Assembly (NCBI GenBank): GCA_008711295.1
Contig: VUYV01000020.1
Coordinates: 1,055,558 to 1,119,557, forward strand
Reading direction: 5' to 3'
DNA length: 64,000 nucleotides
Source: Anarhynchus alexandrinus
Taxonomy: Eukaryota > Chordata > Aves > Charadriiformes > Charadriidae
A program made the translations under genes and the position numbers. Shown in pieces: positions 1 to 9,190 of the stretch; within the stretch, counting starts at the first letter, position 1, and each line of letters begins with the position of its first letter. The notes under the pieces are model-generated. The model saw only the letters and a list, made by a program, of their open reading frames with translations. It ran no database searches and was not told where the DNA came from.

Positions 1-2411
1 CCATTAGCCCATGGTTTGAATTGCTCAAGCAGGACAATGCTGGTACGGTGCCCTGCCCCTGGCTGATCTGCAGATGCCTTCTGCACATCCTAGGGGCTAC
101 GTACAGCATGGGAGCTGCATTGGCTGGGGTCAGTGCTGTGCTGTGCTGGCCAAGACCACCACTATGAGGTGCCACACGGGAACACCATCGGTGAGATGGG
201 TACCAGGCTCTGAACTGGTGCATTTTGCCTGGCAGAGCTTCCCATGGAGTGGTGCTGGCAGAGGGTCTCTCTAAGGAGACGCTGTCTCATCTCTGGGCAA
301 GAGGAGGCAACCTGGGCGGCTTGTGCCTTGTTCACTCACTGGGCTCTGGTGCTGCTGTTGTGCCAAACACAACAGAGACCTGGGTGGCAGCTCCCCCCGC
401 ACGTTTCGGGAGGGTGTGGCGAGCTGGGAGAGGCCGTTCCCACACTGGGGTACCCCGAGGAGCAGACACCTCTCTCCTGATCAGCTTGCTGTGGCCGACG
501 AGACCTGATCGATGAATGAAGCGGGGTTTGGCACACTGCCGTCAGGCACAGGCGGCATTGTGCAACAGTGCGTGATGCAACTGAACTTTACATAACATGA
601 CGCAACACCTATAGCTGAAGTTTAAAGCTGCAGGTCCTAGGTCATTACTGTATGGTGTACATACCTCCCTGATGTATATATGCGTGAGGTCAGCCGGTGC
701 GTGGACAGTAGCACCGCTCCAGGCAACTCCAGCTTTACTCTTGGGTTTGAAATTGCTGCAAACAAACAAACAACTGTGGCTTGCGAAGGGTGAATAGACC
801 AAGGGCAGAGGCAAGAGCCAGGTGTATTGCAAAGGGCGACTGTGGAAATGTCATTCGTGCAGCTCAGCTCGTGCCCTTCGTTCCCTACCTGTAGCTCATC
901 CAGCCCAAAGCCTCTCTCCTCACTCCTGCCCCTCAGCCCCAGCTAGTCCCTGCTGGGCCTCAGCTCTGCCCCTGCCCCACAGCCCCCCAGTGCCTGTGAT
1001 AGCTCAGTCCTCATTTGCAGCTCCTCTCCCCCAGATGCTCCTGAATAGCTTCCCCTTGTCACCCAAAATCACGACTTGGAGCTCCATGCTGTGTTAGACA
1101 GGCTGCCTTGGGTTCTGCGGAGCTGACGCTTAGCCTGGTGCCTTTGGAAAGGTGGCAATACCCCTTTCCTGGGGCAGGACAGCGATGCTCTTCAAGATAG
1201 TATAGTGTAAGATAATTGCTTTAAAACTACCCATAGCTTGACATTTGCCATTGTTCGTCCTCAACTTCAGGCCAAAGTAATTCCTCGTCTTTTCTTTGAC
1301 GTTTGTCATATTTAAGCAAAAAGAAAACAGAAGGGGGTTGCTGGCCTGTTGTTTTCCATACAAGCAGTGAGAGTTTGCAGCTGTTGTGAGGTTTGGCATG
1401 TGCACGGTGCCCGAGCAAGGCAGGGGGGAGCGGGAGCACATCAGGGAGGAAGGACAAGCCCCACAAAATAACCCATCACAGTGCCTGCTCGTCTCTCTGC
1501 ACTGGGGGGATCCTGCAATGCCCCTCACTGCCAGAGCGTTGGGCCAGTCTGGGTAGCACATCTGCCAACGGCAGTATCTTCCTTGGGCTTTTCCATCTCT
1601 GCCCTCCCGGCTTGGCCCCGCTGGGGGACATGGTTCCCACGCAGGCGAGAGAAAGCAGCAGAGTGTGGCAAGAGCCAGGCCTTCTTTTTTTTTTGCGTGA
1701 GGATCGGGCTGGCACGACCCCAAGTATCACCTGGCTTTCCCTTCCCCCCCGCAGGGGAAGCTAATCCTGGGCACTGCCAGCGCTGCCAAGTTTGCATGGA
1801 AAATGCCACTAGCAGGAGCCAAGCAGCAACTCCTTCTGAAACCCGACTGGGAGGGGACAGTGATACAAGCTGGTATCCCCTTTCTGACGTGACTCCATAC
1901 CTGTGACTCACTGCCGTCTCAGTACCTTTCCAACCGCACTGTTGTGCCTGCAGCCAGCGCTTGGGTGCCCGGTGAAGCCTCTTCCTTTTCAGCGCTTCAT
2001 GCCAGGCCCCAATGATGTAACACTGCAGGTGAATTTCCACAGCTCTGCCAGAATATGCTGTGGTGCCAGAAGGGAGATGTGAAAAATGCTTTTCCCCACT
2101 CGGGTGCCTGGATTGGGCCTGTGTATGGATGGACTATCCTTCCATCTCCCTCCTTCCCCTAAGATATGTGGGCCCCTTTTCCCTGCTCCCTATCGTGCCC
2201 TCCAGAAGTGATGCACATAAGATTTTCTTGCTGGATTGTGAGCAGACACAGCGCCCGCAGAGTAAGCAAGCATGAAGAGGCACCTCTGCTGCTCTCCTGT
2301 GGTGCCAGGAGAGATCCCCCATGGCACAGGGACTATAGGGCACTCACACATACCTGCTCTGGCAGCTGGCTGCTGCCTTTGCAGTGGCCCACAGGAAGGT
2401 TGAGTCCCCCC
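1..2411. other. Unassigned non-coding stretch
   Basis: No gene or repeat family is recognised here. The sequence is mixed-composition with short pyrimidine-rich patches, including a T run near 1685-1694 and a C run near 1745. Several open frames of 60-197 codons occur, but they overlap one another on opposite strands (for example 1130-1723 minus against 1393-1906 plus). They show no recognisable domain or signal, so they are treated as chance frames. Confidence 0.5.
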
Positions 2412-2475
2412 AGCAGCTGTGTGGTGCTGGTCTTCTCACTCTGGTTTCCCTATCAGCAAAGTGGGGATGAGGGAA
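2412..2475 (+). repeat. Possible MIR SINE core fragment
   Basis: A stretch resembling the central MIR sequence: a GCTGTGTGG block, then a CTCACTCTGGTTTCCCTATC-type block and AGCAAAGTGGGGATGA. This matches the usual MIR order of 'gctgtgtgacc ... cctcagtttccycatctgtaaaatggggat'. Only about 60 bp align and the flanks are lost. A chance match is possible. Confidence 0.4.
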
Positions 2476-4149
2476 GAGAAGTACCCATCCTTGCAGGCTC
2501 CGGGCAGGGGTCACACTGTGCCTCTGCAGCCACACTGCCTCAGATGGAGCCGTCGGGCTCTGTGGCCAGTGCCCTGCCAGGGGAAACAGCAGAGGGAGGG
2601 TGAGCGCAGTGGTGGTCCAGGGAGATAGTGCAGCCTGGTGTGAGATGCACTGGGAGATGATGGCAGCGATGGGGGCTGCAGCAGGGCTCCAGTGGTTTTG
2701 GCACTAGGGGTGTTTAGGGGAGTGGTGGTGAGGGAAAAGCAAGGAAATAAAGGCAATGGTTGAAGCTGGCAGACAGTATCCAGTTTCACCAGGTGGTCAC
2801 CACACTGATGCATGCAGGAGGAAGGTGGGGGCTGACCCTGAGCTGAGGTGGATCAGGGCTAGGGCAGATGCTCCTGGGGCAGGGCATGGGAGGTGCGAGC
2901 CTGCCTGCGCCACCCAGGACCCTGAACCGGAAAGAAAAGGCATCATGTCGTCCCTTATGGAGAAGAGAGAAGAAAGGAGGTCGAAGGCCTGAAGCTGCAA
3001 GCAGAGACACGTGCCGGCAGCGGTGTGAGCTATTTGTGTGCTGCGGTGAGGCCTCGACACCACTGACCATGTACATACAACAACCTGGGTGTTTGTACTC
3101 CACCCAGCAAGGATTCACCAGCATGAGAGCAGCACCTGACGTGGAGATCACCAGGTGCCTAAGATCAGTTCACAGATATTCTGGGAGGATGTATAATCAA
3201 ACCAGCTCTTTACATCCCTCAGCTAAACAGCCTCCAGGGAGCAAATAAATGGTTAAGAAGACAGGCTGAAGCGCTGAAGGAGAAAGCAACATTTGCTCCA
3301 CACTCATGGCCAAGTTGTAGTGGGAGAAGCTGCTGTGTATACTCAGTAAGCGCTCATCCGTGACCATGTGGCTCTTCGTGTTATGTCTAAGAAGGAAAGA
3401 AAAACAAGAAATGGTGACCAGAGTGGGATTATAATCCAGGAATACAGTGACTGCTAAAAAGCTAAAGAGCAAACCACAGACTAGTGGCTTCTGTTAAACC
3501 AGTGGGTGAAATGCTTGCCGAGATGGTGGAAGTTTTCCCAAATCCTGTCTCCATAAAGGCACTTGTGATAGAAATGTATTTGAGCTCCTGAAAAATGCAA
3601 TAAAAAAAAAGGAAAATGAAACAATTTCTAAATATGTGTTGGGGGGTTTAAGGAAATTACTAGTGTATTGCCAGTTTGGAGAGAGTTTAAATGTTGTGTC
3701 AAGGGAGCGGTTAGTGTGTGGTATGTAAAATGAAGCAATACAAAAACGGTTATTAACTGAGGCTGATTTGCCCTTAAAACGTGCTCTAGGAACTGCTGTG
3801 TCAAAGGATACAGCTATTCCAGAAGGCAGGGAGTTGCAACAGCATCAAACAGCCTGAAACAAAACTTTAATTGTTCTCCCTTTGGAGGACAGTCACCCGT
3901 TTGGTGTGAAGGTCTTTCAGGAGAATATCAGAACTGAAAACATTAACGAGAGAGAGCTTTGCTTGAAAGAGAAACATGTTTTTAATTCCACTGTGGTCCT
4001 GAGGACCCATCTGTGTGACAACCTGTGGAGGGGCAGAACAACAACATAGGCAGGACCTGGGATGTTCTCAGGGCTTACCGAGGGAGGATGTGGTGCCAGC
4101 GTGGAGGAAAGAGGGGGCTTTCCATTCTGTGGTGGTTCCCCGGTTGCCA
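2476..4149. other. Unassigned non-coding stretch
   Basis: No gene is recognised. The stretch lies just upstream of the Gypsy pol fossil, so part of its right end could be further decayed Gypsy sequence (protease or N-terminal reverse transcriptase), but I could not align it. An A run occurs at 3602-3610. No LTR with TG...CA ends, TATA box and polyadenylation signal was found here. Confidence 0.4.
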
Positions 4150-4249
4150 TGAACAAAGACAGGTATCCTATACCTAGGTTTGACTAAGCAAAACCTATCA
4201 GCCACATGGGGATACTGGCTAATGGCAAAAAATACCCTGTGAATAACGC

Positions 4250-4675
4250 ACACAAGGGTTTACTCCAGTATTACAGGCTAGCACTAGGATAGCTTCCACA
4301 CCCATGTTCTGGTGGAGGGCCATGACCAGCTATTGCAAAGGATTTTTAACATTCGCAGCTATGCAGACAACATCTGGGTTAATGGAAGTGACAACGAGGG
4401 ATGTCTGCACAGGTACTGGTGAGGTTGTCAAGAATGGCTGGACAGCAAGTGAAGGAAAAGTGAATTTTCCAGAGGCTCGGCTGTGTGCTGTGGGACTTGC
4501 AGATGATTTTCATAAATCACCAGTAATGCTTGAGGCTATTCTCAAGGCACCTCAACTACAAGATATGTCACAATTATCTTCCTTTCTGGGGATAGGCAGT
4601 TATTACCAAGGGGTCTTGCCCAATACATCGACACTATTACACTCCCTAAATAGACCAGTGCACAAAGGACAGAAG
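4250..4675 (+). pseudogene. Gypsy reverse transcriptase remnant
   Basis: The first block (from 4251) reads HKGLLQYYRLALG in one frame, like the family's 'THKGL..YNRLPFG'. A second frame from about 4304 continues with a stretch like 'FQRAMD..LQGF'. The catalytic YxDD box appears as YADN at 4360-4371 in a third frame, so the last aspartate is lost. The second frame then resumes with the block KAPQLQDMSQLSSFLG and a following 'YY..VLPN.STLLH.LNR' segment, stopping at 4676-4678. Those last blocks are highly characteristic of Gypsy pol between the reverse transcriptase thumb and RNase H. All three frames are used within about 400 bp, so at least two frameshifts are present. The enzyme cannot be active. 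Confidence 0.8.
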
Positions 4676-4689
4676 TAATGTTGATCCAC

Positions 4690-4985
4690 ATGATGTACCA
4701 AGGCTCCAGATGAAGCAAAGAACTTTGGATTATCAGAAAGTGAAACTCTGCTTGTAAAATTAACTTGCAGCACTTCCCCGTGGGTCTGAAACACTGATGC
4801 TGAAAGCTAGCCGTCAGGATAAGATACCGAAAAGACCCGCGCTTGGGGCTCGCCGGCATCGTTCTACAGCGCTGTGCTCACACCCAGAGAGAAGATCCAC
4901 GCGTCGTCTTGGGAGGTCAGCGGTTTAACCGCAGCTTATCTCAAGAGGAAACAATTTACTCTGGTTGCAAATGTCAAACGCTGGC
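4690..4985 (+). pseudogene. Probable Gypsy RNase H remnant
   Basis: This lies directly after the 'LLH.LNR' block, where Gypsy pol has RNase H. Short pieces fit: a TCSTSPW stretch (family 'CDASPYG') near 4760, and a SLSQEETIYS stretch near 4935-4965 (family 'SRSLS..E.NYSQIE'). The RNase H catalytic aspartate in 'CDAS' is replaced by serine. Frames change between the pieces. Identification depends mainly on position in the pol order, because the individual matches are short. Confidence 0.55.
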
Positions 4986-5276
4986 TTCAGTGTTAGCGGT
5001 AACAGCTTGGTTAGGGAAAGGGGAGGTTTTCTGGGGTACTCCCTGCTCTGGTACTGTGGCAGGAATAATCTGGCAAGTGACAGGTACCGTGATGCAATGT
5101 GAAACTGAGAGCGAGCCAGGCCTGGCTGAGGCCTCTGATGAAAGGATGAGGAGATGGGCTTAGCACACAGCCTCTTCGAGCCTTCTTGGCTGGAAAGAGA
5201 GTACTGAAATACATGTCCAGGTTGCCTAACGTGTGGCACCAGAGCAGTTACTGTAATAAATCTCAGGTCTAGTGTA

Positions 5277-5399
5277 CTCCAAGAATTACATGATGGCCCC
5301 CTGGGAATAATAACTATGAAAGTCCTGGCTGGAAATTTGGTTCGGTGGCCAGACACTGATACACAAATAGGAGGAATGACAAAACAATGTCAAGGGTGT
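5277..5399 (+). pseudogene. Integrase HHCC zinc-binding domain remnant
   Basis: A 41-codon open stretch beginning LQELHDGPLGIITMK and ending KQCQGC, followed by a stop at 5400-5402. It matches the Gypsy integrase N-terminal domain ('LLQELHEGHPGI..MK.LAR.YVWWPG.D..IE..V..C..C'). The first zinc-binding histidine and the C-x2-C pair are kept. The second histidine is replaced by proline (H-D-G-P where H-x-x-H is expected). The WP..D block is also present. This is the best preserved single frame of the fossil. Confidence 0.82.
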
Positions 5400-5402
5400 T
5401 AA

Positions 5403-5962
5403 TAAAGCCAGTTGGGAAATTTTCCATCAGAATAATTCTCCGATGGAAAATGCCCTTTTCACTAACTCAGCAGTTTCTGTAAGAAAATTGCAGATTTCCA
5501 TTGGGAAAATCAAACTGAAGTATCCTTGGCTCTTTTTCTGCAAGGAGAAAATAAAATTGCTGAGAGCATTGTAGGCGAGCTAGCAGAAGTTGTCTTTCCG
5601 TGCAGCTCTCAACCACCCAGCCTTCCCCTCAGGTCCAGAAATCAGAGACGCAGCTGAACAGTCAGAGGCTCAAAAAGGCTGGGAGATGGGAAGTCGCCCC
5701 ACTAAGTTTTTGACAGCTCACCTGCACCAGAAATCAAATAAGTCCCTACCAGATGGGCAGCCCGGAAGCCAGAAGTTTTCTTTTTGGTTCTTGTGATGCA
5801 TGATTTTTGTGGGACTCTGTATTCATATACAGCATTTTTTATTTTTCAGTCTAGTATTTTCCTTAAAAAGAAACTCAATTACTATTGTTTTCTTTCTGGC
5901 TGGAAGGGATTTCTATTTCCCAGCCAACTCTGGTTATCAGCGAAAACTACACTTGCTTAAAT
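5403..5962 (+). mobile_element. Foreign insertion inside the Gypsy integrase
   Basis: In Gypsy pol the zinc-binding domain is followed within a few tens of residues by the integrase core. Here about 560 bp with no pol resemblance separates them. Its left part carries an imperfect hairpin (5414-5455) and a second related TTCCATTGGGAAA block near 5496-5508. This pattern is reminiscent of non-autonomous DNA elements seen in reptile genomes, but no exact family, terminal inverted repeat or target duplication could be fixed. It may be more than one insertion, or an insertion plus decay. Confidence 0.4.
5414..5455. repeat. Imperfect inverted repeat (hairpin)
   Basis: The arms ATTTTCCATCAGAA and TTCTCCGATGGAAAAT pair around a short AT loop, with a small bulge in the right arm. 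The hairpin lies at the left edge of the sequence that interrupts the Gypsy integrase, so it may mark the end of a small palindromic transposon. Confidence 0.5.
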
Positions 5963-5963
5963 A

Positions 5964-6200
5964 TTCTCCTTTGTATTCTCAGGAATGGCCAGCTGCTCTA
6001 GGAAAGCAAACTTAGGCAGAACTGGGCCATTTATGGGACATATGTTTTTGATTGCAGGAAATGCCCCTTGTAAATGGCCTGAAGTGCTGCGTATGAATGC
6101 TACTAATTTAACGCAGACTGGGAAAGTGTTAAGATTAGTATTTTCGTGGACAGGAATTCCTACTTGCATTGTAAGTGATGAAGGGTCACTTTTTTGATGT
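5964..6200 (+). pseudogene. Integrase catalytic core remnant
   Basis: The frame opens with PLYSQEWPAAL (family 'PLHPWEWP'), shifts near 6010, and continues in another frame with GPFMGHMFLI, KWPEVLRM and an IPTCIVSDEG block before a stop at 6196-6198. In working Gypsy integrases these read 'DYAGPFMG.MFLI..DAHSKWPEV' and 'GIP..IVSDNG'. The first catalytic aspartate and the following DAHSKW aspartate are both lost. The aspartate of the VSD block is kept. The order and spacing of the blocks leave little doubt about the origin. Confidence 0.83.
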
Positions 6201-6690
6201 CCAAAAAGTTGTGTGCTTTTATCTAACAAAACAGTATCAACCCTGTCACATAAGCTCCTTGCTGTCCCGCCATAAGAGGAGCAGTGGGAAGATTTGTTCA
6301 AACATCCGATTCAGTGATCCAAACCAGAAGTTTGGATAAAGTTAACTTACAGTAAAAAGCTGTGAATTCTCTTCTGGTCTGGGAAGGACATGTTAATACA
6401 GATCTCTACTACAGTCATCCACTGTCTTGGGACACGGTTTTTTCTTGCTTGGACTTGCTAACACCTGATTTCCAGGGGGGGCGTTTGTTTGAAAGTGATA
6501 GGATCAAATGGCCCCACATAGTCATGCATGACTCTGCTGCCTTCAGATTGGAAAAAAATCTGTGCAAGAGGTAACCGTGAAAACTTGGGGAGCTCTTCAG
6601 CAAATTACATGGCATTGGGAGCCTTGAAATTAATTAGATGAATGGAATGATTGAATTGGGCCCTCTTATCAGTGATAATAGTAATCTGTC
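6201..6690 (+). pseudogene. Integrase C-terminal remnant (post-core)
   Basis: The sequence after the VSDEG block still follows Gypsy order weakly. A stretch at about 6238-6320, read across a stop, resembles the 'HVTSAPYHPATNGAVERFVQTFK' region that carries the third catalytic glutamate. Pieces of the 'RLDLL.P' and 'WPH....F..G..V' regions follow in the open frame 6362-6574. Similarity fades by about 6690. The right end and any 3' LTR are not visible. Confidence 0.5.
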
Positions 6691-8916
6691 ACCTCTATGG
6701 AGGGGTTTGTGATCATGAGCACTGAAGTAGGTCAGCTAGCAATTATTCAGTTAGCAACAGTGGGGACACGAAGCATCTTGGAAACACCGAGACCCTTTCT
6801 AACATGCCTGCAAGCTTTTTAGACATCTAATTTAAAGCTTCCACACTTAGAAACGTTGGTTGGAATCTCCTGGTCCTTCACTTTCCTGCTCAGTAAAATG
6901 GGAATGCCTTTGTTGCAAGGATGTAAAGTTTAACTTGTTCTTGTCATGAAGGACATTGGAGTTCTCTGGAATTCCTGAAGGAGGTGTTATGTGTTACACT
7001 CAAATGTTTGCTTCATGCTTGCTATACCACACTTGTGCATTGGTTTTTGGAAGTTCTGCTTTTCTCTGGAGCTCTGACCTTAGCAACCAGACATCAAGAA
7101 GGAATGATACTCACATGTATAAATGGCCTGATGACTTGATGGGGCTGCTCTGCACAGCTTGGTGGCAGAGTCGGCTTCTTCAGTGCTGCTCCTATGTCTT
7201 TGTGGCAATATTTGTCCTGCTTTAGTTCTTTGTGGGGATCTTTGTTTCGGAATTCCCAGAACATCTGTCTTTTGTTGTCATTTGGGATCTGTCTCTTTCA
7301 GCAGTTGGCCATGGCATGCTGGTAATGAACTCCAACAAGTGTCCCAAAGGAGCATAAAGGAACTTTGCTTTTCCTCAGCTGACTTTCAGTTCTCCCCTGC
7401 TCTCCTGCAGAGCTCACAGTTTCAGTCCCCTTCTATCTGAGCTGTGGGATGGCCCTTCTCTGCCAGGGCCAACCAGTTGTTCATCTGCCTCTCCTTTCTC
7501 CTTGCTGAGCTTTCACCTATTGCAGGTTCCCCACCAGATCCAGCTCTGAATAGATTCATCACATTTCTAGCAGATAAAGATCAGCAGAGCTATCACAGGC
7601 GAGGCTGGGCTTGACTCCCTGGTGCAGGATCAGCTAGCATATGATAAAGTTCTCACCCCATGCTCCAAAGTATACCACCCTCCATCAGCTTGTTAAGAGA
7701 GGTGACTAACACCAGTCATCTGTGGTATACTCTTCTTCCAAGGGAAAAGATTGTTTTTTAATGGAAGGATGGTGTTTTCTTTGGGCTGTACACCCCTTTG
7801 TGGAGAAGGAACATCACAAAAATATGCCTTGCTTTTGTTAGCCAAAAGTGGTAGGACTTGTGGTGTTGGGTCCTCCATCACAGGCCAATGCCTGAGTAAG
7901 TATGGCTGTTTCCCATCACGGCAGAAGGCCCCAGGGTGTCCAGGGAGGGGTCATTTACATGAGTTCAGAAGGCCTCGAGGATTTTTTGTACAAGTAGCTG
8001 TTACATTCAGTGCAATGCAGCTACCCTCAGCAGCAAATTCTTGGGAACTTACGTATGTAAATGTAGAGGGATATGCTTGTATGTGTTTCTGAGTCATGTC
8101 CTGTCAGTGCTTCCCGCACCAGTTACATGTGTGAATTAGATAAACAGAAAAAAAAAAAGGAGTGGGAAATGGTGTTCTGTAGAAATCTCAGTCACCACGA
8201 GCTTTAAATGATACGAGTTCAACAAACAGTCTTAATGCAAGATTCGCATCAAGTGTATGAATCTCTTGTTGTTCCCCATGGTCATTCTGCATCTTAGCTA
8301 GAAGAGCACAAGCGCTTTGGGGAGTTCTGGCCCACTTTCTGGGACGTGCCACAGGGCGTTCTCTAGCTACGGAGAAAGCAAACTGTCTTACTTTTTCTCT
8401 CTCTTCCCATTCCTTGTGATTTTGGTCTTACATCGGGGTAGCAGCTGATGCATAAGACCTAGGACAGCTGAATAATTCATTGGCAGGATTGCTGAATTTA
8501 TGGAGGGGATCGGATGACAGGATAACGGGGTTCTGGACTAGAGGAATAAAGCTTGCAATATTGAGTTTTGGATGTTCCAGTTGGTGGTATTGCCAAAAGG
8601 GACATGAAAAGTGATCTTATTTCAGTTTGGTGCAGCCCACTAACTAATCCTGGTTAATACACACAATTCTGCTAAATGAATCCCTATCTCAGGTTGCCCC
8701 TATAAACCCACCAGCAAACTTTTTTTCCCTTTTGTTTTGCTTAGAAAGAATTCTGAAAAGAAATTAAAAAGGTTTCTTTTTTGCCCTGTTGCACTGAACA
8801 CTGGCTACAGCTAGAAACAAGATGTGGCAGGGTGTTGTGGTGACTTTAGTGGCACACAGAAACTCCTCCAAGGCCTGCTTCGCATGTCTAATGCATATGT
8901 TGTAGCCTTAAGGAAA
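6691..8916. other. Unassigned non-coding stretch
   Basis: No gene or classified repeat is recognised between the Gypsy fossil and the next CR1. An A run occurs at about 8147-8158. The longest open frames (6956-7225, 7751-8092) have no recognisable domain. The stretch could contain further decayed Gypsy 3' sequence at its left edge. Confidence 0.4.
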
Positions 8917-9190
8917 TGCCAGATTTGGGGTCAGGAAACTATTTCCATCCAAATCAGATTGACTGGAACAATTTTTTAACCTTCTGTAGTGCGTGGCATG
9001 GTCTGCTTTCCCAGGGTACCAGGAGATGTTCCTGTGAACTGCAGAGGAGAACAATGACATATTTCATGATGTGGGAGATGGAGAGGATGGGGGTAAATGT
9101 CCTTGTGATCTCTCTGGATCAGCCTGTAGTTGTAGGGACTGGGACAGATGGCCTTGGTGGTCCTCCCCAGTCCTATAGTCCTGTAGGTGA
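8917..9190 (+). mobile_element. CR1 LINE 3'-end fragment
   Basis: The left part (GGGGTCAGGAAACTATTTCC, then a CAGATTGACTGG block and a TTTTTAACCTTCTGTAG block) follows the CR1 3' untranslated consensus 'GGGGTCAGGAAGGAATTTTCC ... CAGATTGGCTGGGA ... TTTTTCGCCTTCCTCTG'. The right end, GATGGCCTTGGTGGTCCTCC followed by CAGTCCTATAGTCCTGTAG, matches the CR1 terminal region. Orientation is therefore + with the element's 3' end on the right. It is a 5'-truncated, untranslatable copy. Confidence 0.78.

Larger units (their letters stand above)
4150..6690 (+). mobile_element. Decayed Ty3/Gypsy retrotransposon pol region
   Basis: Fragments in the correct Gypsy order on the + strand match a vertebrate pol polyprotein of the type often annotated 'K02A2.6-like'. 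They are reverse transcriptase (about 4150-4500), the connection with its SFLG..YY block and LLH.LNR segment (to 4675), an RNase H-like stretch, the integrase zinc-binding domain (5277-5399), the integrase core (about 5964-6200) and a poor C-terminal part. Reading frame changes occur several times and stops interrupt each domain, so this is a non-coding fossil. No LTRs, primer-binding site or gag were found next to it. About 560 bp of unrelated sequence splits the integrase. An ancient copy in an amniote is unusual but not unprecedented. The assignment rests on ordered protein motifs and not on a database alignment. Confidence 0.82.
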
